A stretch of DNA of 64,000 nucleotides from Comamonas resistens (GCF_030064165.1 NZ_CP125947.1:186001-250000), one strand, 5' to 3'. Shown: positions 46,074-54,896, counted from the stretch's first letter. Notes: a model not told the origin generated them from the letters alone. Numbers and translations are program-made.

Positions 46074-46186
46074 ATGCGCTCCTCGGCTGCACGCTGGTGC
46101 AGCGCGGCCAGGATTGTGGGGCCGTGCGGGTCGGGCCAGAACCTTGGGTAAACGCAAAAGAGTCTTGCGCCATGGTCAGGAATGAG

Positions 46187-47362
46187 TCAGGAATGCTCAG
46201 CCCGAGCGCCGCGCAGGCGGCGGTACAGCGTGCCGCGCGAGATCCCCAGGGCGCGTGCGGCCTGGGAGACATTGCCGCCGTGGAGGCCCAGCGTTTCCCT
46301 GATCAGCTGTACGCTGTGCTCGCGCAGCGTCGCCAAGGGCTGCGCCTCGGCGACGGCAGTTGCTTCCGTGGCGACGGGGATGGCATCGTCTTCCGCGGCG
46401 CTGGCGTCCAGGTGCGTGCCCAGGCCGTGCGAGGTTTGCAGCTGCGCCTGCATCCAGACGCCCAGGCCGCTGGCCAGGCGCAGCGGTGTGGGGCCGGGCT
46501 GACCGCTCAGGCGCAGCAAGCAGGATAGATCATGGCCCAGCAGCTCCTGTGCGCTGCACCTGTCATGCACGGACTGGCCGATAAGCTGGGCGGCGGTGCC
46601 GTTCATCCAGGCGATGCTGCCATCGGCGGCCACGCCCATCAGCGCCTGCAGTGGCGTGTGCAGCAGGGCCGGCGTCACCTGAAAGCGCAGCACCAGATGC
46701 TCGTGGGACTGCGCCTGCAGCAAGGTGTTTTCGATGGTCGATGCATACATGCCGACCACGGGGCCGGCGTCGAAACTGAAATGCTGGTTCTCCACCATCA
46801 GATTGAGCACACCGGCCAGGCGGCCATGCACGTCGCGTATGGGAGCCGCTGCGCAGCGGAAGGCGTGCAGCTCGTCGAAGTAGTGCTCGCCGTTGCTGAC
46901 GGTGCAGGCCTGACCCGTGGCGGCGACGATGCCGGGGGCGGTCGTGCCGATGGCCTGTTCGGACATGTTCAGGCCGACCCGCTCGTCGCGGGGCCGCATG
47001 GGCGCCGGGGAGATATGGAGCACGATGCCCTTGCCGTCGGTCAGCAGCACGCGCGTGCCGGTGCCTGCCAGCGCTTGTTCCAGGGTCGGCAGCTCGTGCC
47101 GCAGTGCCAGCAGCAGGCCGCGGCAGCGCTCCTGCGTGGCATGCAGCCGACTGGGACTGACGGGAGCCAGCGGCAGCCGTCGTCGATTACGGTGCTGGCG
47201 CTGGCTGCGCAGCCAGGACTGGATGACGGCCTCGCTGACCAGGCCCGAGGGGCGTATGCCGGCCTCGAAGAACTGGCGGCGCGCCTGCAAGGCCCGCTCT
47301 GCCCCGGTGTTCGAGAAGCACTGCTGTAGCGCGTCCATCGCGCGTGGCTCGCCAAAGCTCAT
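46187..47362 (-). CDS. AcoR-like regulator lacking the AAA+ domain
   Basis: A 391-residue regulator divergent from the PQQ alcohol dehydrogenase gene. The N-terminal half resembles the sensory region of AcoR-type activators (FFEAGIRPSGLVSEAVIQSWLRS, then a GAF-like domain, about residues 60-210, with GLNMSEQAIGTTAPGIVAATGQACTV). A PAS-like part follows (about 225-290). The C-terminus is a Fis-type helix-turn-helix (IRETLGLHGGNVSQAARALGISRGTLYRRLRG). The central sigma-54-interacting AAA+ domain with its GAFTGA loop is absent, so it cannot act as a normal enhancer-binding protein. Start ATG 47362 fits the conserved N-terminus. Likely role: control of alcohol oxidation. Confidence 0.82.
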   Translation of the reverse strand: MSFGEPRAMDALQQCFSNTGAERALQARRQFFEAGIRPSGLVSEAVIQSWLRSQRQHRNRRRLPLAPVSPSRLHATQERCRGLLLALRHELPTLEQALAGTGTRVLLTDGKGIVLHISPAPMRPRDERVGLNMSEQAIGTTAPGIVAATGQACTVSNGEHYFDELHAFRCAAAPIRDVHGRLAGVLNLMVENQHFSFDAGPVVGMYASTIENTLLQAQSHEHLVLRFQVTPALLHTPLQALMGVAADGSIAWMNGTAAQLIGQSVHDRCSAQELLGHDLSCLLRLSGQPGPTPLRLASGLGVWMQAQLQTSHGLGTHLDASAAEDDAIPVATEATAVAEAQPLATLREHSVQLIRETLGLHGGNVSQAARALGISRGTLYRRLRGARAEHS

Positions 47363-47396
47363 GTCATTTCCAGGCAGTCCGAAGGAGGGACCAATG

Positions 47397-47413
47397 TGTC
47401 CCGCAATGGAACA
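47397..47413. promoter_or_regulatory. Candidate operator in the regulator/alcohol dehydrogenase gap
   Basis: TGTCCC (47397-47402), five bases, then GGAACA (47408-47413): arms match at five of six positions and resemble the TGTNCC-N5-GGNACA dyads of AcoR-type regulators. It lies about 87 bases before the alcohol dehydrogenase start. Binding is inferred. Confidence 0.4.
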
Positions 47414-47499
47414 GTTTCGGCCTGGGGAAATCCCGATCGTGAAGAAAAACAGGCGATACACCATGCTTTGCGGCATAGCAATCACAACAGGAGACATCG

Positions 47500-49626
47500 A
47501 TGGAACGGCTGATCGACAACTCTCGCGGACGGCCAGGCCGCATGCTTTGGCTGCTGGCCGCCTGCCTGGGCAGCGCAGCGGCTTTCGCACAGACCGACCC
47601 CGCAGTCCAGGCCGCTGCCGCCGTGCAGCGCGTCGACGGGGCCTTCATCCGCGCCAATGCCGCCAAGACGCCCGACTGGCCCACCACCGGCGTGGACTAT
47701 GCGGAGACCCGCTACAGCCGCCTCGATCAGATCAATGCCGCCAACGTCAAGGACCTGGGCCTGGCATGGTCGTACAACCTCGAATCCACGCGCGGCGTGG
47801 AGGCCACGCCTGTCGTCGTGGACGGCATCATGTACGTCAGCGCCTCGTGGAGCGTGGTGCACGCCATCGACACCCGCACCGGCCAGAGGATCTGGACCTA
47901 TGACCCGCAGATCGACCGCAGCACCGGCTTCAAGGGCTGCTGCGATGTCGTCAACCGCGGCGTGGCGCTGTGGAAGGGCAAGGTCTTTGTGGGTGCCTGG
48001 GACGGCCGCCTGATCGCGCTCGATGCCGCCACCGGCAAGGAGGTCTGGCACAAGAACACCTTCGAGGGGCAAAAGGGGTCGCTCACCATCACGGGCGCGC
48101 CGCGCGTGTTCAAGGGCAAGGTCATCATCGGCAACGGCGGCGCCGAATATGGCGTGCGCGGCTATATCACGGCCTATGACGCCGAGACCGGCGAGCAGAA
48201 ATGGCGCTGGTTCAGCGTGCCCGGCGATCCGTCCAAACCCTTCGAGGACGAATCCATGAAGCGCGCTGCCAAGACCTGGGACCCCAGCGGCAAGTGGTGG
48301 GAAGCCGGTGGCGGCGGCACCATGTGGGACAGCATGACCTTCGATGCCGAGCTCAACACCATGTATGTGGGCACGGGCAACGGCTCGCCCTGGTCGCACA
48401 AGCTGCGCAGCCCCAAGGGCGGCGACAACCTGTATCTGGCTTCCATCGTGGCCCTGGACCCCGACACCGGCAAATACAAGTGGCACTACCAGGAAACGCC
48501 GGGCGACAACTGGGACTACACCTCCACCCAGCCCATGATCCTGGCCGACATCAAGATCGCCGGCAAGCCGCGCAAGGTCATATTGCATGCGCCCAAGAAC
48601 GGTTTCTTCTTCGTGCTCGATCGCATCAACGGCAAGTTCATCTCGGCCAAGAACTTCGTACCCGTGAACTGGGCCAGCGGCTACGACAAGAACGGCAAGC
48701 CCATGAACATTGCCGCGGCGCGCGACGGCAGCAAGCCCCATGATGCGGTGCCGGGCCCGTATGGCGCGCACAACTGGCACCCCATGTCCTTCAACCCCCA
48801 GACGGGCCTGGTGTATCTGCCTGCGCAGAACGTGCCCGTCAACCTGATGGACGACAAGAACTGGGAGTTCAACCAGGCCGGGCCGGGCAAGCCCCAGTCG
48901 GGCACCGGCTGGAACACGGCCAAGTTCTTCAATGCCGAGCCGCCCAAGAGCCAGCCCTTCGGCCGCCTGCTGGCCTGGGACCCCGTTGCGCAAAAGGCCG
49001 CCTGGAGCGTGGAGCATGTCTCGCCCTGGAACGGCGGCACGCTGACCACGGCAGGCAATGTGGTGTTCCAGGGCACGGCGGACGGCCGTCTCGTGGCCTA
49101 TAACGCGACCAGCGGCGAAAAACTCTGGGAAACGCCCACGGGCACCGGCGTGGTGGCCGCGCCCAGCACCTATATGGTGGACGGCAAGCAGTATGTCTCG
49201 GTGGCTGTGGGCTGGGGCGGGGTCTACGGTCTGGCTGCGCGCGCCACCGAGCGCCAGGGCCCGGGCACGGTCTACACCTTCGCCGTGGGCGGCAAGGCCA
49301 AGATGCCGGAATTCGTGGCCCAGCGCACGGGCCAATTGCTGCAGGGCGTGAAATACGATGCCGCCAAGGTCGAGGCCGGCACCATGCTGTATGTGGCCAA
49401 CTGCGTGTTCTGCCACGGCGTGCCGGGTGTGGACCGCGGCGGCAATATTCCCAATCTGGGCTATATGGACGCGAGCTATATCGAGAACCTGCCCAACTTC
49501 ATCTTCAAGGGCCCGGCCATGGCGCGCGGCATGCCGGACTTCACGGGCAAGCTGTCGGGAGATGACGTGGAGTCCATCAAGGCCTTCATCCAAGGCACGG
49601 CGGACGCCATCCGGCCCAAGAACTAA
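47500..49626 (+). CDS. qhEDH: PQQ-dependent quinohaemoprotein alcohol dehydrogenase (type II)
   Basis: A 708-residue periplasmic enzyme oxidising ethanol and other primary alcohols to aldehydes. The signal peptide is about residues 1-31 (MLWLLAACLGSAAAFAQ). The eight-bladed PQQ propeller carries the vicinal disulfide Cys147-Cys148 (FKGCCDVVNRG) and tryptophan-docking repeats (SGEKLWE, TGKEVWH). The C-terminal cytochrome c domain has CVFCH (635-639), with the likely axial Met in ARGMPDFTG. As remembered, the sequence is nearly the same as the crystallised Comamonas testosteroni enzyme. CAGGAG precedes the ATG. PQQ biosynthesis genes are not in the window. An aldehyde dehydrogenase follows beyond a mobile-type element. 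Confidence 0.96.
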   Translation: MERLIDNSRGRPGRMLWLLAACLGSAAAFAQTDPAVQAAAAVQRVDGAFIRANAAKTPDWPTTGVDYAETRYSRLDQINAANVKDLGLAWSYNLESTRGVEATPVVVDGIMYVSASWSVVHAIDTRTGQRIWTYDPQIDRSTGFKGCCDVVNRGVALWKGKVFVGAWDGRLIALDAATGKEVWHKNTFEGQKGSLTITGAPRVFKGKVIIGNGGAEYGVRGYITAYDAETGEQKWRWFSVPGDPSKPFEDESMKRAAKTWDPSGKWWEAGGGGTMWDSMTFDAELNTMYVGTGNGSPWSHKLRSPKGGDNLYLASIVALDPDTGKYKWHYQETPGDNWDYTSTQPMILADIKIAGKPRKVILHAPKNGFFFVLDRINGKFISAKNFVPVNWASGYDKNGKPMNIAAARDGSKPHDAVPGPYGAHNWHPMSFNPQTGLVYLPAQNVPVNLMDDKNWEFNQAGPGKPQSGTGWNTAKFFNAEPPKSQPFGRLLAWDPVAQKAAWSVEHVSPWNGGTLTTAGNVVFQGTADGRLVAYNATSGEKLWETPTGTGVVAAPSTYMVDGKQYVSVAVGWGGVYGLAARATERQGPGTVYTFAVGGKAKMPEFVAQRTGQLLQGVKYDAAKVEAGTMLYVANCVFCHGVPGVDRGGNIPNLGYMDASYIENLPNFIFKGPAMARGMPDFTGKLSGDDVESIKAFIQGTADAIRPKN

Positions 49627-49894
49627 GAACGTGTTGATGATCTCCTCGCGCCGCGACAGAGACTTTGCGGGATGGGATACAAGGCGCGATACCGCAGCAA
49701 TAGCCACGCTATTGCGAGGATTCGCAACGCCGCAGACCGCCCGCAAAGCCACCGTCCCGAAGGGTTGGAGCGAAATCGGGCGATTTCTGCGCGCTGTCTC
49801 TTGCTTGCACCCCGGTGCAAGCGGCGAGCCATCCGCTTCGAACTCATCCCGATTGCGCTCCAACGCGGCTGCGTAGAGATCGTCAACACGTTCT
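49626..49894. mobile_element. MITE-like element with 19-bp terminal inverted repeats
   Basis: AGAACGTGTTGATGATCTC (49626-49644) matches the reverse complement of GAGATCGTCAACACGTTCT (49876-49894) at 18 of 19 positions. The 269 bases between carry further stems: GCAATAG/CTATTGC near 49699, GCTTGCACC/GGTGCAAGC near 49804, and a longer arm pair TTGGAGCG...CGCTCCAA. There is no transposase frame. The left end abuts the stop codon of the alcohol dehydrogenase. I could not identify a target duplication with certainty. Confidence 0.7.
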
Positions 49895-49971
49895 AACGCC
49901 TGTTTTTCACCGCGCCGGTGCGCTTGAACCGCGCACCGGCTGCCTTACGAGTCAGTACCAAGGAATCTTTC

Positions 49972-51402
49972 ATGCAAGACCATCTGCAGTTCTATATCGA
50001 CGGCCAATGGGTGAATCCGGTCAGCCCGCGCAGCCTGGACGTCATCAATCCCTCCAACGAGCAAGCCATCGCCCGCATCAGCATGGGCTCGGCCGCCGAT
50101 GTGGACAAGGCCGTGGCCGCTGCGCGCCGCGCCTTCGAGAGCTATTCGCGCAGCAGCCGTGAAGAGCGCCTGGCCCTGCTGGCCAAGGTGCTGGAGGTCT
50201 ACCAGCGCCGTTACGGCGACTTCGTGCAGACCATCTCGCAGGAGATGGGGGCGCCGCTGTGGTTGTCCAAGGCGGCGCAGGCCGCCATGGGTGTGGCCCA
50301 TCTGGGCTCCACCATCGAGGTCCTCAAGAACTTCGCCTTCGAACATGTGCAGGGCAGCACCGCCGTCGTGCACGAGCCCGTGGGCGTGGTCGGCATGATC
50401 ACGCCCTGGAACTGGCCCATCAACCAGATCATGTGCAAGGTTGCCCCGGCCCTGGCCGCTGGCTGCACCATGGTGCTCAAGCCTTCGGAGGTCGCGCCGC
50501 TCAATGCCCTGCTCGTGGCCGAGGTGCTGCACGAGGCCGGCGTGCCGGCCGGCGTCTTCAACCTCGTCAACGGCGACGGCCCCGGCGTGGGCGAGGTCAT
50601 GTCCTCCCACCCCGACATAGACATGATGACCTTCACGGGTTCCACGCGCGCGGGCATTGCCGTGGCCAAGGCCGCGGCCGACAGCGTCAAGCGCGTGGCC
50701 CAGGAGCTGGGCGGCAAGTCCGCCAACATCGTGCTGGATGACGCCAATCTGCAAAAGGCCGTGACCCAGGGCGTGCAGGCGGTGCTGATGAATTCGGGCC
50801 AGAGCTGCAACGCCCCCACGCGCATGTTCGTGCCGCGTGCCCTGCATGGGCAGGCCGTGGAGATCGCGCGCAGCGTCGCCGCAGCAGCGACCGTGGCCGA
50901 TGCGCTGGCCGAGGGCATGCACATGGGTCCCGTGGTCAGCGAGGCGCAATGGGGCAAGATCCAGGCCCTGATCCGCAAGGGCATTGAAGAGGGCGCGACC
51001 CTGGTGGCGGGCGGCACGGGCCGCCCCGAGGGGCTGACCCGGGGCTATTTCGTCAAACCCACGGTGTTCGCCGACGTGAGCAATGAGATGACCATCGCGC
51101 GCGAGGAGATCTTCGGTCCCGTGCTGGTGATGATTCCCTACGATGACGAGGAAGACGCCATCCGCATGGCCAACGACACGGTGTACGGCCTCTCGGGCTA
51201 TGTGCAGTCGGCCAGCCTGGAGCGCGCGCGCCGTGTGGCCGCGCGCCTGCGCACGGGCATGGTGCACCTCAACGGCGCGGGGCCCGACTTCAATGCGCCG
51301 TTCGGTGGCTACAAGCAGTCAGGCAATGGCCGTGAATGGGGCGAGCACGGTTTCCGCGATTTCCTGGAAACCAAGGCCGTCATGGGCTACGGCGCGGCCT
51401 GA
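49972..51402 (+). CDS. NAD(P)-dependent aldehyde dehydrogenase
   Basis: A 476-residue aldehyde dehydrogenase. The catalytic Cys is residue 279 in MNSGQSCNAPTR and the general-base Glu is residue 245 in AQELGGKSAN. The N-terminal VGMITPWNWPINQI and C-terminal EEIFGPVLVMIPY and FGGYKQSGNGREWG segments are standard. It follows the PQQ alcohol dehydrogenase on the same strand and probably oxidises the aldehyde produced there to the acid. AAGGA precedes the ATG at 49972. A terminator of the dispersed hairpin family follows. Confidence 0.92.
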   Translation: MQDHLQFYIDGQWVNPVSPRSLDVINPSNEQAIARISMGSAADVDKAVAAARRAFESYSRSSREERLALLAKVLEVYQRRYGDFVQTISQEMGAPLWLSKAAQAAMGVAHLGSTIEVLKNFAFEHVQGSTAVVHEPVGVVGMITPWNWPINQIMCKVAPALAAGCTMVLKPSEVAPLNALLVAEVLHEAGVPAGVFNLVNGDGPGVGEVMSSHPDIDMMTFTGSTRAGIAVAKAAADSVKRVAQELGGKSANIVLDDANLQKAVTQGVQAVLMNSGQSCNAPTRMFVPRALHGQAVEIARSVAAAATVADALAEGMHMGPVVSEAQWGKIQALIRKGIEEGATLVAGGTGRPEGLTRGYFVKPTVFADVSNEMTIAREEIFGPVLVMIPYDDEEDAIRMANDTVYGLSGYVQSASLERARRVAARLRTGMVHLNGAGPDFNAPFGGYKQSGNGREWGEHGFRDFLETKAVMGYGAA

Positions 51403-51417
51403 TCTTTTCAACTTTGC

Positions 51418-51460
51418 TAGCTGCTGGCGCTTCTCTGGTAAGCGCTAGCGGCTATTTTTA
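51418..51460. terminator. Terminator from the dispersed AGCGCT hairpin family
   Basis: The arms at 51418-51432 and 51440-51454 (TAGCTGCTGGCGCTT / AAGCGCTAGCGGCTA) pair at 13 of 15 positions with wobble at the rest, around a 7-base loop, followed by TTTTTA. It serves the aldehyde dehydrogenase and overlaps the stop of the convergent ProQ-family gene. Confidence 0.75.
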
Positions 51461-52246
51461 TTGATTTTTCTGCTGGCGGCGGCGCGCACGTTCCAGCTGT
51501 TGCACGACCTGACGCGGGTTCATGCCGTACATCTCGGCAAATTCCTGCTCCGAAGTCTGACCGCTGAGCTCGAAGGAGCGCAGCAGCGCCTCGTCCTTGG
51601 CGGCACGGGCATCGGCTTCTGCCAGGGCTTGCGCGACCAGGGTGTTGGTGGCTTCGTTCTTGCCCAGAACGCGCTCGGCATATTCCTCGCGGCTCAGGCC
51701 CGAGGCCTCGTAGGCCAGGGCAATGCGGTTGCGCAGCTTGGGCGTCAGGTCTTCCTGGGTGCGCTGCTGGCGGCGGCGGAAGACTTCGATCAGCGCATGG
51801 TGCACATGCTCGGGCAGCGTGGCTTCCACGGGTCGGCCGCTCAGGTCATGGCGCTGCTGGCCGCTGGCCATGGCGGCCAGATAGCGACCCGAGCGCGTGT
51901 GCTGCTGCAGCGCGGTCTTGAGGGCGTCCTTGTCCAGCTCGGGGTGAGCGGCCAGCAAGTCTTCGAAGATGCCGCGCTTGAAAGGCAGCAATTGCTCGCC
52001 AAACAGGGCAGGGTACCACTGGGCCAGTTGCTCCAGCAGCGGATTGGCCGGGCGCTGAGCCTGCTGGGGCTGGGCAGCCTGGGCCGGCTTGGCGGCATTG
52101 CCATCACGGCCACCGCCACGGCGGCCGTCGCTACGGCGCGAGCGGCGCACGGCTGTACCTTGCTGCTCTTGTGCAACGCTTTGGGCTTCGGGCTGCTGGG
52201 CAGCCTGGGCTTGCTGTTCTTGTGGTTGAGACAGGATTTCAGTCAT
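51458..52246 (-). CDS. ProQ/FinO family RNA-binding protein
   Basis: A 262-residue protein with a Gln/Ala-rich N-terminus and a basic Arg/Gly patch (RRSRRSDGRRGGGRDG, about residues 35-50). A ProQ/FinO RNA-chaperone domain follows (about residues 68-175, with LPFKRGIFEDLLAAHP and YLAAMASGQQRHDLSG). The C-terminal part (about 180-262) is charged and helical and ends EMYGMNPRQVVQQLERARRRQ. FinO-domain proteins bind structured RNAs and sRNA-mRNA pairs. The length and extra C-terminal region differ from enteric ProQ, so its targets may differ. It is the last gene after glcF, 97 bases away. Confidence 0.88.
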   Translation of the reverse strand: MTEILSQPQEQQAQAAQQPEAQSVAQEQQGTAVRRSRRSDGRRGGGRDGNAAKPAQAAQPQQAQRPANPLLEQLAQWYPALFGEQLLPFKRGIFEDLLAAHPELDKDALKTALQQHTRSGRYLAAMASGQQRHDLSGRPVEATLPEHVHHALIEVFRRRQQRTQEDLTPKLRNRIALAYEASGLSREEYAERVLGKNEATNTLVAQALAEADARAAKDEALLRSFELSGQTSEQEFAEMYGMNPRQVVQQLERARRRQQKNQ

Positions 52247-52343
52247 GGCAAAGCCCGTGGGCTAAGGGGAAAAACCCCCAATCATGCCAGCATCGGCAAA
52301 CTGCAGTGGCAATCGGGGGTGTCGGGCCGCTCCTGGAACCTGT

Positions 52344-53597
52344 TTACGCCGTCGCCAATGACTGGTCCAGCAGCTCTACCCAGTGCATCACCGGCACATC
52401 GGTGCCGTTTTGCAGGTGAACGATGCAGCCCATATTGGCCGAGAGAATGGCGGCTGGTTTGGCCGGCGCGAAAGGCTCGTCCAGCGCGGCAATCTTGCGC
52501 TCGCGCAGCTGATGCGAAATCTCGGGCTGCAGCACCGAATAAGTGCCGGCGGAGCCGCAGCACAGATGCGACTCGGTACGCGCCACGCGCACGTCGAAGC
52601 CCAGCTCGCGCAGTGCGCCTTCCACGCCGCCGCGCAGCTTCTGGGCATGCTGCAGCGTGCAGGGCGGGTGGTAGCCCACGGGCGCCTTGGGCGTCTGCAA
52701 CTGGCCTTGCAACCTGGCTACCAGTTCGGGCAGCATGGCCGGCAGCAGCTCGCTCAGATCGCGGGTCAGCGCGCTGATGCGCGCGGCCTTTTCCGCGTAC
52801 TGCGGCTCCAGCCGCAGCAGATGGCCGTATTCCTTGACGGTGGCGCCGCAGCCCGAGGCGTTCATCACGATGGCCTCGACCTCGCCGCGCTCCACCAGCG
52901 GCCACCAGGCGTCGATATTGGCGCGCATCTGGGCCTTGCCGCCATCCTGGTCGTTGAGGTGGAACTTCACCGCGCCGCAGCAGCCGGCCTTGTCGGCAAT
53001 CACGGTCTGCACGCCCACGGCGTCCAGCACGCGCGCCGTGGCGTAGTTGATGCGCGGCATCATGGCCGGCTGCACGCAGCCGGCCAGCAGCAGCACCTTG
53101 CGGGCATGTTCGCGCGTGGGCCATGTGCCTGCGTCCTGTGCGGCAGGGATTTTTTCGGCCAGCGACTCGGGCAGCAAGCCCTTGACGGCGCGGCCCAGCT
53201 TGAGTGCAGGGGCGAACAGCGAGGAGTTCATGCCCTCCTTGAGCAGCCAGCGCTGCAGCTTTTCACCCGCGGGGCGCTCGACCTGCTCATCGACGATCTT
53301 GCGGCCTATGTCGACCAGATGGCCGTACTGCACGCCGCTGGGGCAGGTGGATTCGCAGTTGCGGCAGGTCAGGCAGCGGTCCAGGTGCTCCTGGGTGGAG
53401 CGCGTGGGCGTCTGACCTTCGAGCACCTGCTTGATGAGGTAGATGCGGCCGCGCGGGCCGTCGAGTTCGTCGCCCAGGGTCTGGTAGGTGGGGCAGGTGG
53501 CGGTACAGAAGCCGCAGTGCACGCATTTGCGCAAAATGGCTTCGGCCTCCAGCCCTTCGGGTGTGGCGCGGTATTCAGGAGCGAGATTGGTTTGCAT
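52344..53597 (-). CDS. glcF: Glycolate oxidase iron-sulfur subunit
   Basis: A 417-residue protein with two [4Fe-4S] ferredoxin motifs (CVHCGFCTATCPT at about residues 25-37 and CLTCRNCESTCPSG at about 75-88). Two CCG domains follow (VLLAGCVQPA...KAGCCGAVKFH and HPPCTLQHAQKLRGG...SHLCCGSAGTY). It transfers electrons from the flavin subunits of glycolate oxidase to the respiratory chain. GGAG stands before the ATG. It follows glcE by 17 bases on the same strand. Confidence 0.93.
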   Translation of the reverse strand: MQTNLAPEYRATPEGLEAEAILRKCVHCGFCTATCPTYQTLGDELDGPRGRIYLIKQVLEGQTPTRSTQEHLDRCLTCRNCESTCPSGVQYGHLVDIGRKIVDEQVERPAGEKLQRWLLKEGMNSSLFAPALKLGRAVKGLLPESLAEKIPAAQDAGTWPTREHARKVLLLAGCVQPAMMPRINYATARVLDAVGVQTVIADKAGCCGAVKFHLNDQDGGKAQMRANIDAWWPLVERGEVEAIVMNASGCGATVKEYGHLLRLEPQYAEKAARISALTRDLSELLPAMLPELVARLQGQLQTPKAPVGYHPPCTLQHAQKLRGGVEGALRELGFDVRVARTESHLCCGSAGTYSVLQPEISHQLRERKIAALDEPFAPAKPAAILSANMGCIVHLQNGTDVPVMHWVELLDQSLATA

Positions 53598-53614
53598 GGT
53601 TCTTCTCCTGTTTC

Positions 53615-54766
53615 TTACCAGTTCGCCGACAGCCGGCCCACGTTGAAGATGCCCGCAGGGTCGAACGCCTGCTTGAGCCGGGCATGAATCTGGGCCGCGG
53701 TGCGGCCTGCTGCGCTGCTTTGGGCGTGAGCATCAAGATCGCTGATTCCCGATATCTGGTCTGCGCTTTCAGCTCTGAAAAGCGAAGCAGATCCGCCCAC
53801 GGACTGGGCCAGTTGCTGCAGTGCTGCGGCCGCCGAGCGCGGCGCGCGCACCCAGCGTTGGGCGCCATGCCAGTCTATGAACGGACCCACGGCATCCGCA
53901 GGCAGTTGCAGCGGTGCGGTGGTGGCGGGTACGGACAGTCGCCACAGGCAGTGGTCGGCGGCGCGCTCCTGAAACCAGGGCAGGTTCAGATCGCGGCTGG
54001 CACTCCAGTCGGCGGCTACGGCATCGCTGTCCAGCCGCTCGCCACCCAGGCGCTGGCAGGCGGCCTGCACGGCCGCGCGCGCACCGCGCAGGCGCAGGTA
54101 GAGCGTGCCGCCGCTGCCTTCTTCCTGCAGCCAGTTGCTGGCGTTCAGCGGCAGCGGCTGGCCGCCCCACTGGTTGAGCCATTGCAACGCCTGCTGCTGG
54201 CTGCAATCGGCAAAGCGCAGCGTGGCCTCGGCAGGAGCCACGGGTAGCACCTTGAGGCTGACCTCGGTAATCAGGCCCAGAGTGCCCCAGCTGCCCGCCA
54301 TCAGCCGCGATACGTCATAACCGGCCACGTTCTTCATCACCTGACCGCCATAGCGCAAGACTTCGCCCTGGCCGTTGATCATCTCCAGGCCCAGCACAAA
54401 GTCACGCACGGCACCCACATTGGCGCGCGAGGGGCCGGACAGGCCTGCGGCCACCATGCCGCCCACGGTGCTGCCGGGGCCAAAGTGCGGTGGCTCGAAG
54501 GCCAGGCATTGGCCCTGGGCTGCCAGCGCGGCTTCCAGCTCGGTCAGGGGAGTGCCGGCGAGCACGGTGACTACCAGCTCGCTGGGCTCGTAGCTGACGA
54601 TGCCGCTGAGCGCCCGGGTGTCCAGCAGCTCGCCCTGCAGAGACAGACCGTGGAAATCCTTGCTGCCGCCGCCGCGAATGCGCAGAGGGGTCTTGTCATG
54701 GGTAGCGGCGCGAATGCGCTCGCTGATGGCTTTGATGTGGCTGGTGGCTGAATCCATGGCCTGCAT
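53615..54766 (-). CDS. glcE: Glycolate oxidase FAD-binding subunit GlcE
   Basis: A 383-residue FAD-binding PCMH protein and accessory subunit of glycolate oxidase. LRIRGGGSKDFHG (about residues 27-39) and FGPGSTVGGMVAAGLSGPSRANVGAVRDFVLG form the FAD site. The C-terminal half is shorter than in GlcD. ATG 54766 was chosen; ATG 54757 three codons later is possible. In most relatives the order is glcD-glcE-glcF, but here the gene upstream is amtB and no glcD is adjacent. Confidence 0.92.
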   Translation of the reverse strand: MQAMDSATSHIKAISERIRAATHDKTPLRIRGGGSKDFHGLSLQGELLDTRALSGIVSYEPSELVVTVLAGTPLTELEAALAAQGQCLAFEPPHFGPGSTVGGMVAAGLSGPSRANVGAVRDFVLGLEMINGQGEVLRYGGQVMKNVAGYDVSRLMAGSWGTLGLITEVSLKVLPVAPAEATLRFADCSQQQALQWLNQWGGQPLPLNASNWLQEEGSGGTLYLRLRGARAAVQAACQRLGGERLDSDAVAADWSASRDLNLPWFQERAADHCLWRLSVPATTAPLQLPADAVGPFIDWHGAQRWVRAPRSAAAALQQLAQSVGGSASLFRAESADQISGISDLDAHAQSSAAGRTAAQIHARLKQAFDPAGIFNVGRLSANW

Positions 54767-54832
54767 GGTAGCGGCTGCGCCTTTGCGCGGGGCGAGAGGC
54801 GGCTGTGATTTTTTTGAAACGAGCGCTTGAAT

Positions 54833-54862
54833 AAAAAAGCCCCGCAGCACAAGCTGCGGGGC
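54833..54862 (-). terminator. Rho-independent terminator of the amtB transcript
   Basis: GCCCCGCAGC (54839-54848) pairs perfectly with GCTGCGGGGC (54853-54862) around a 4-base loop. On the minus strand it is followed by a run of six T (54833-54838), 34 bases after the amtB stop. Confidence 0.88.
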
Positions 54863-54896
54863 AACGTAATGAAACTGAACAGAAGGCCGCGGTGTC

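Noticed and set aside
47482..49863. A 793-codon open frame antisense to the PQQ alcohol dehydrogenase
   Set aside because: It is a GC-driven shadow of a well-supported gene. Its protein has no family features, its His/Gly/Ala-rich composition is typical of antisense frames, and it runs across the inverted-repeat element.
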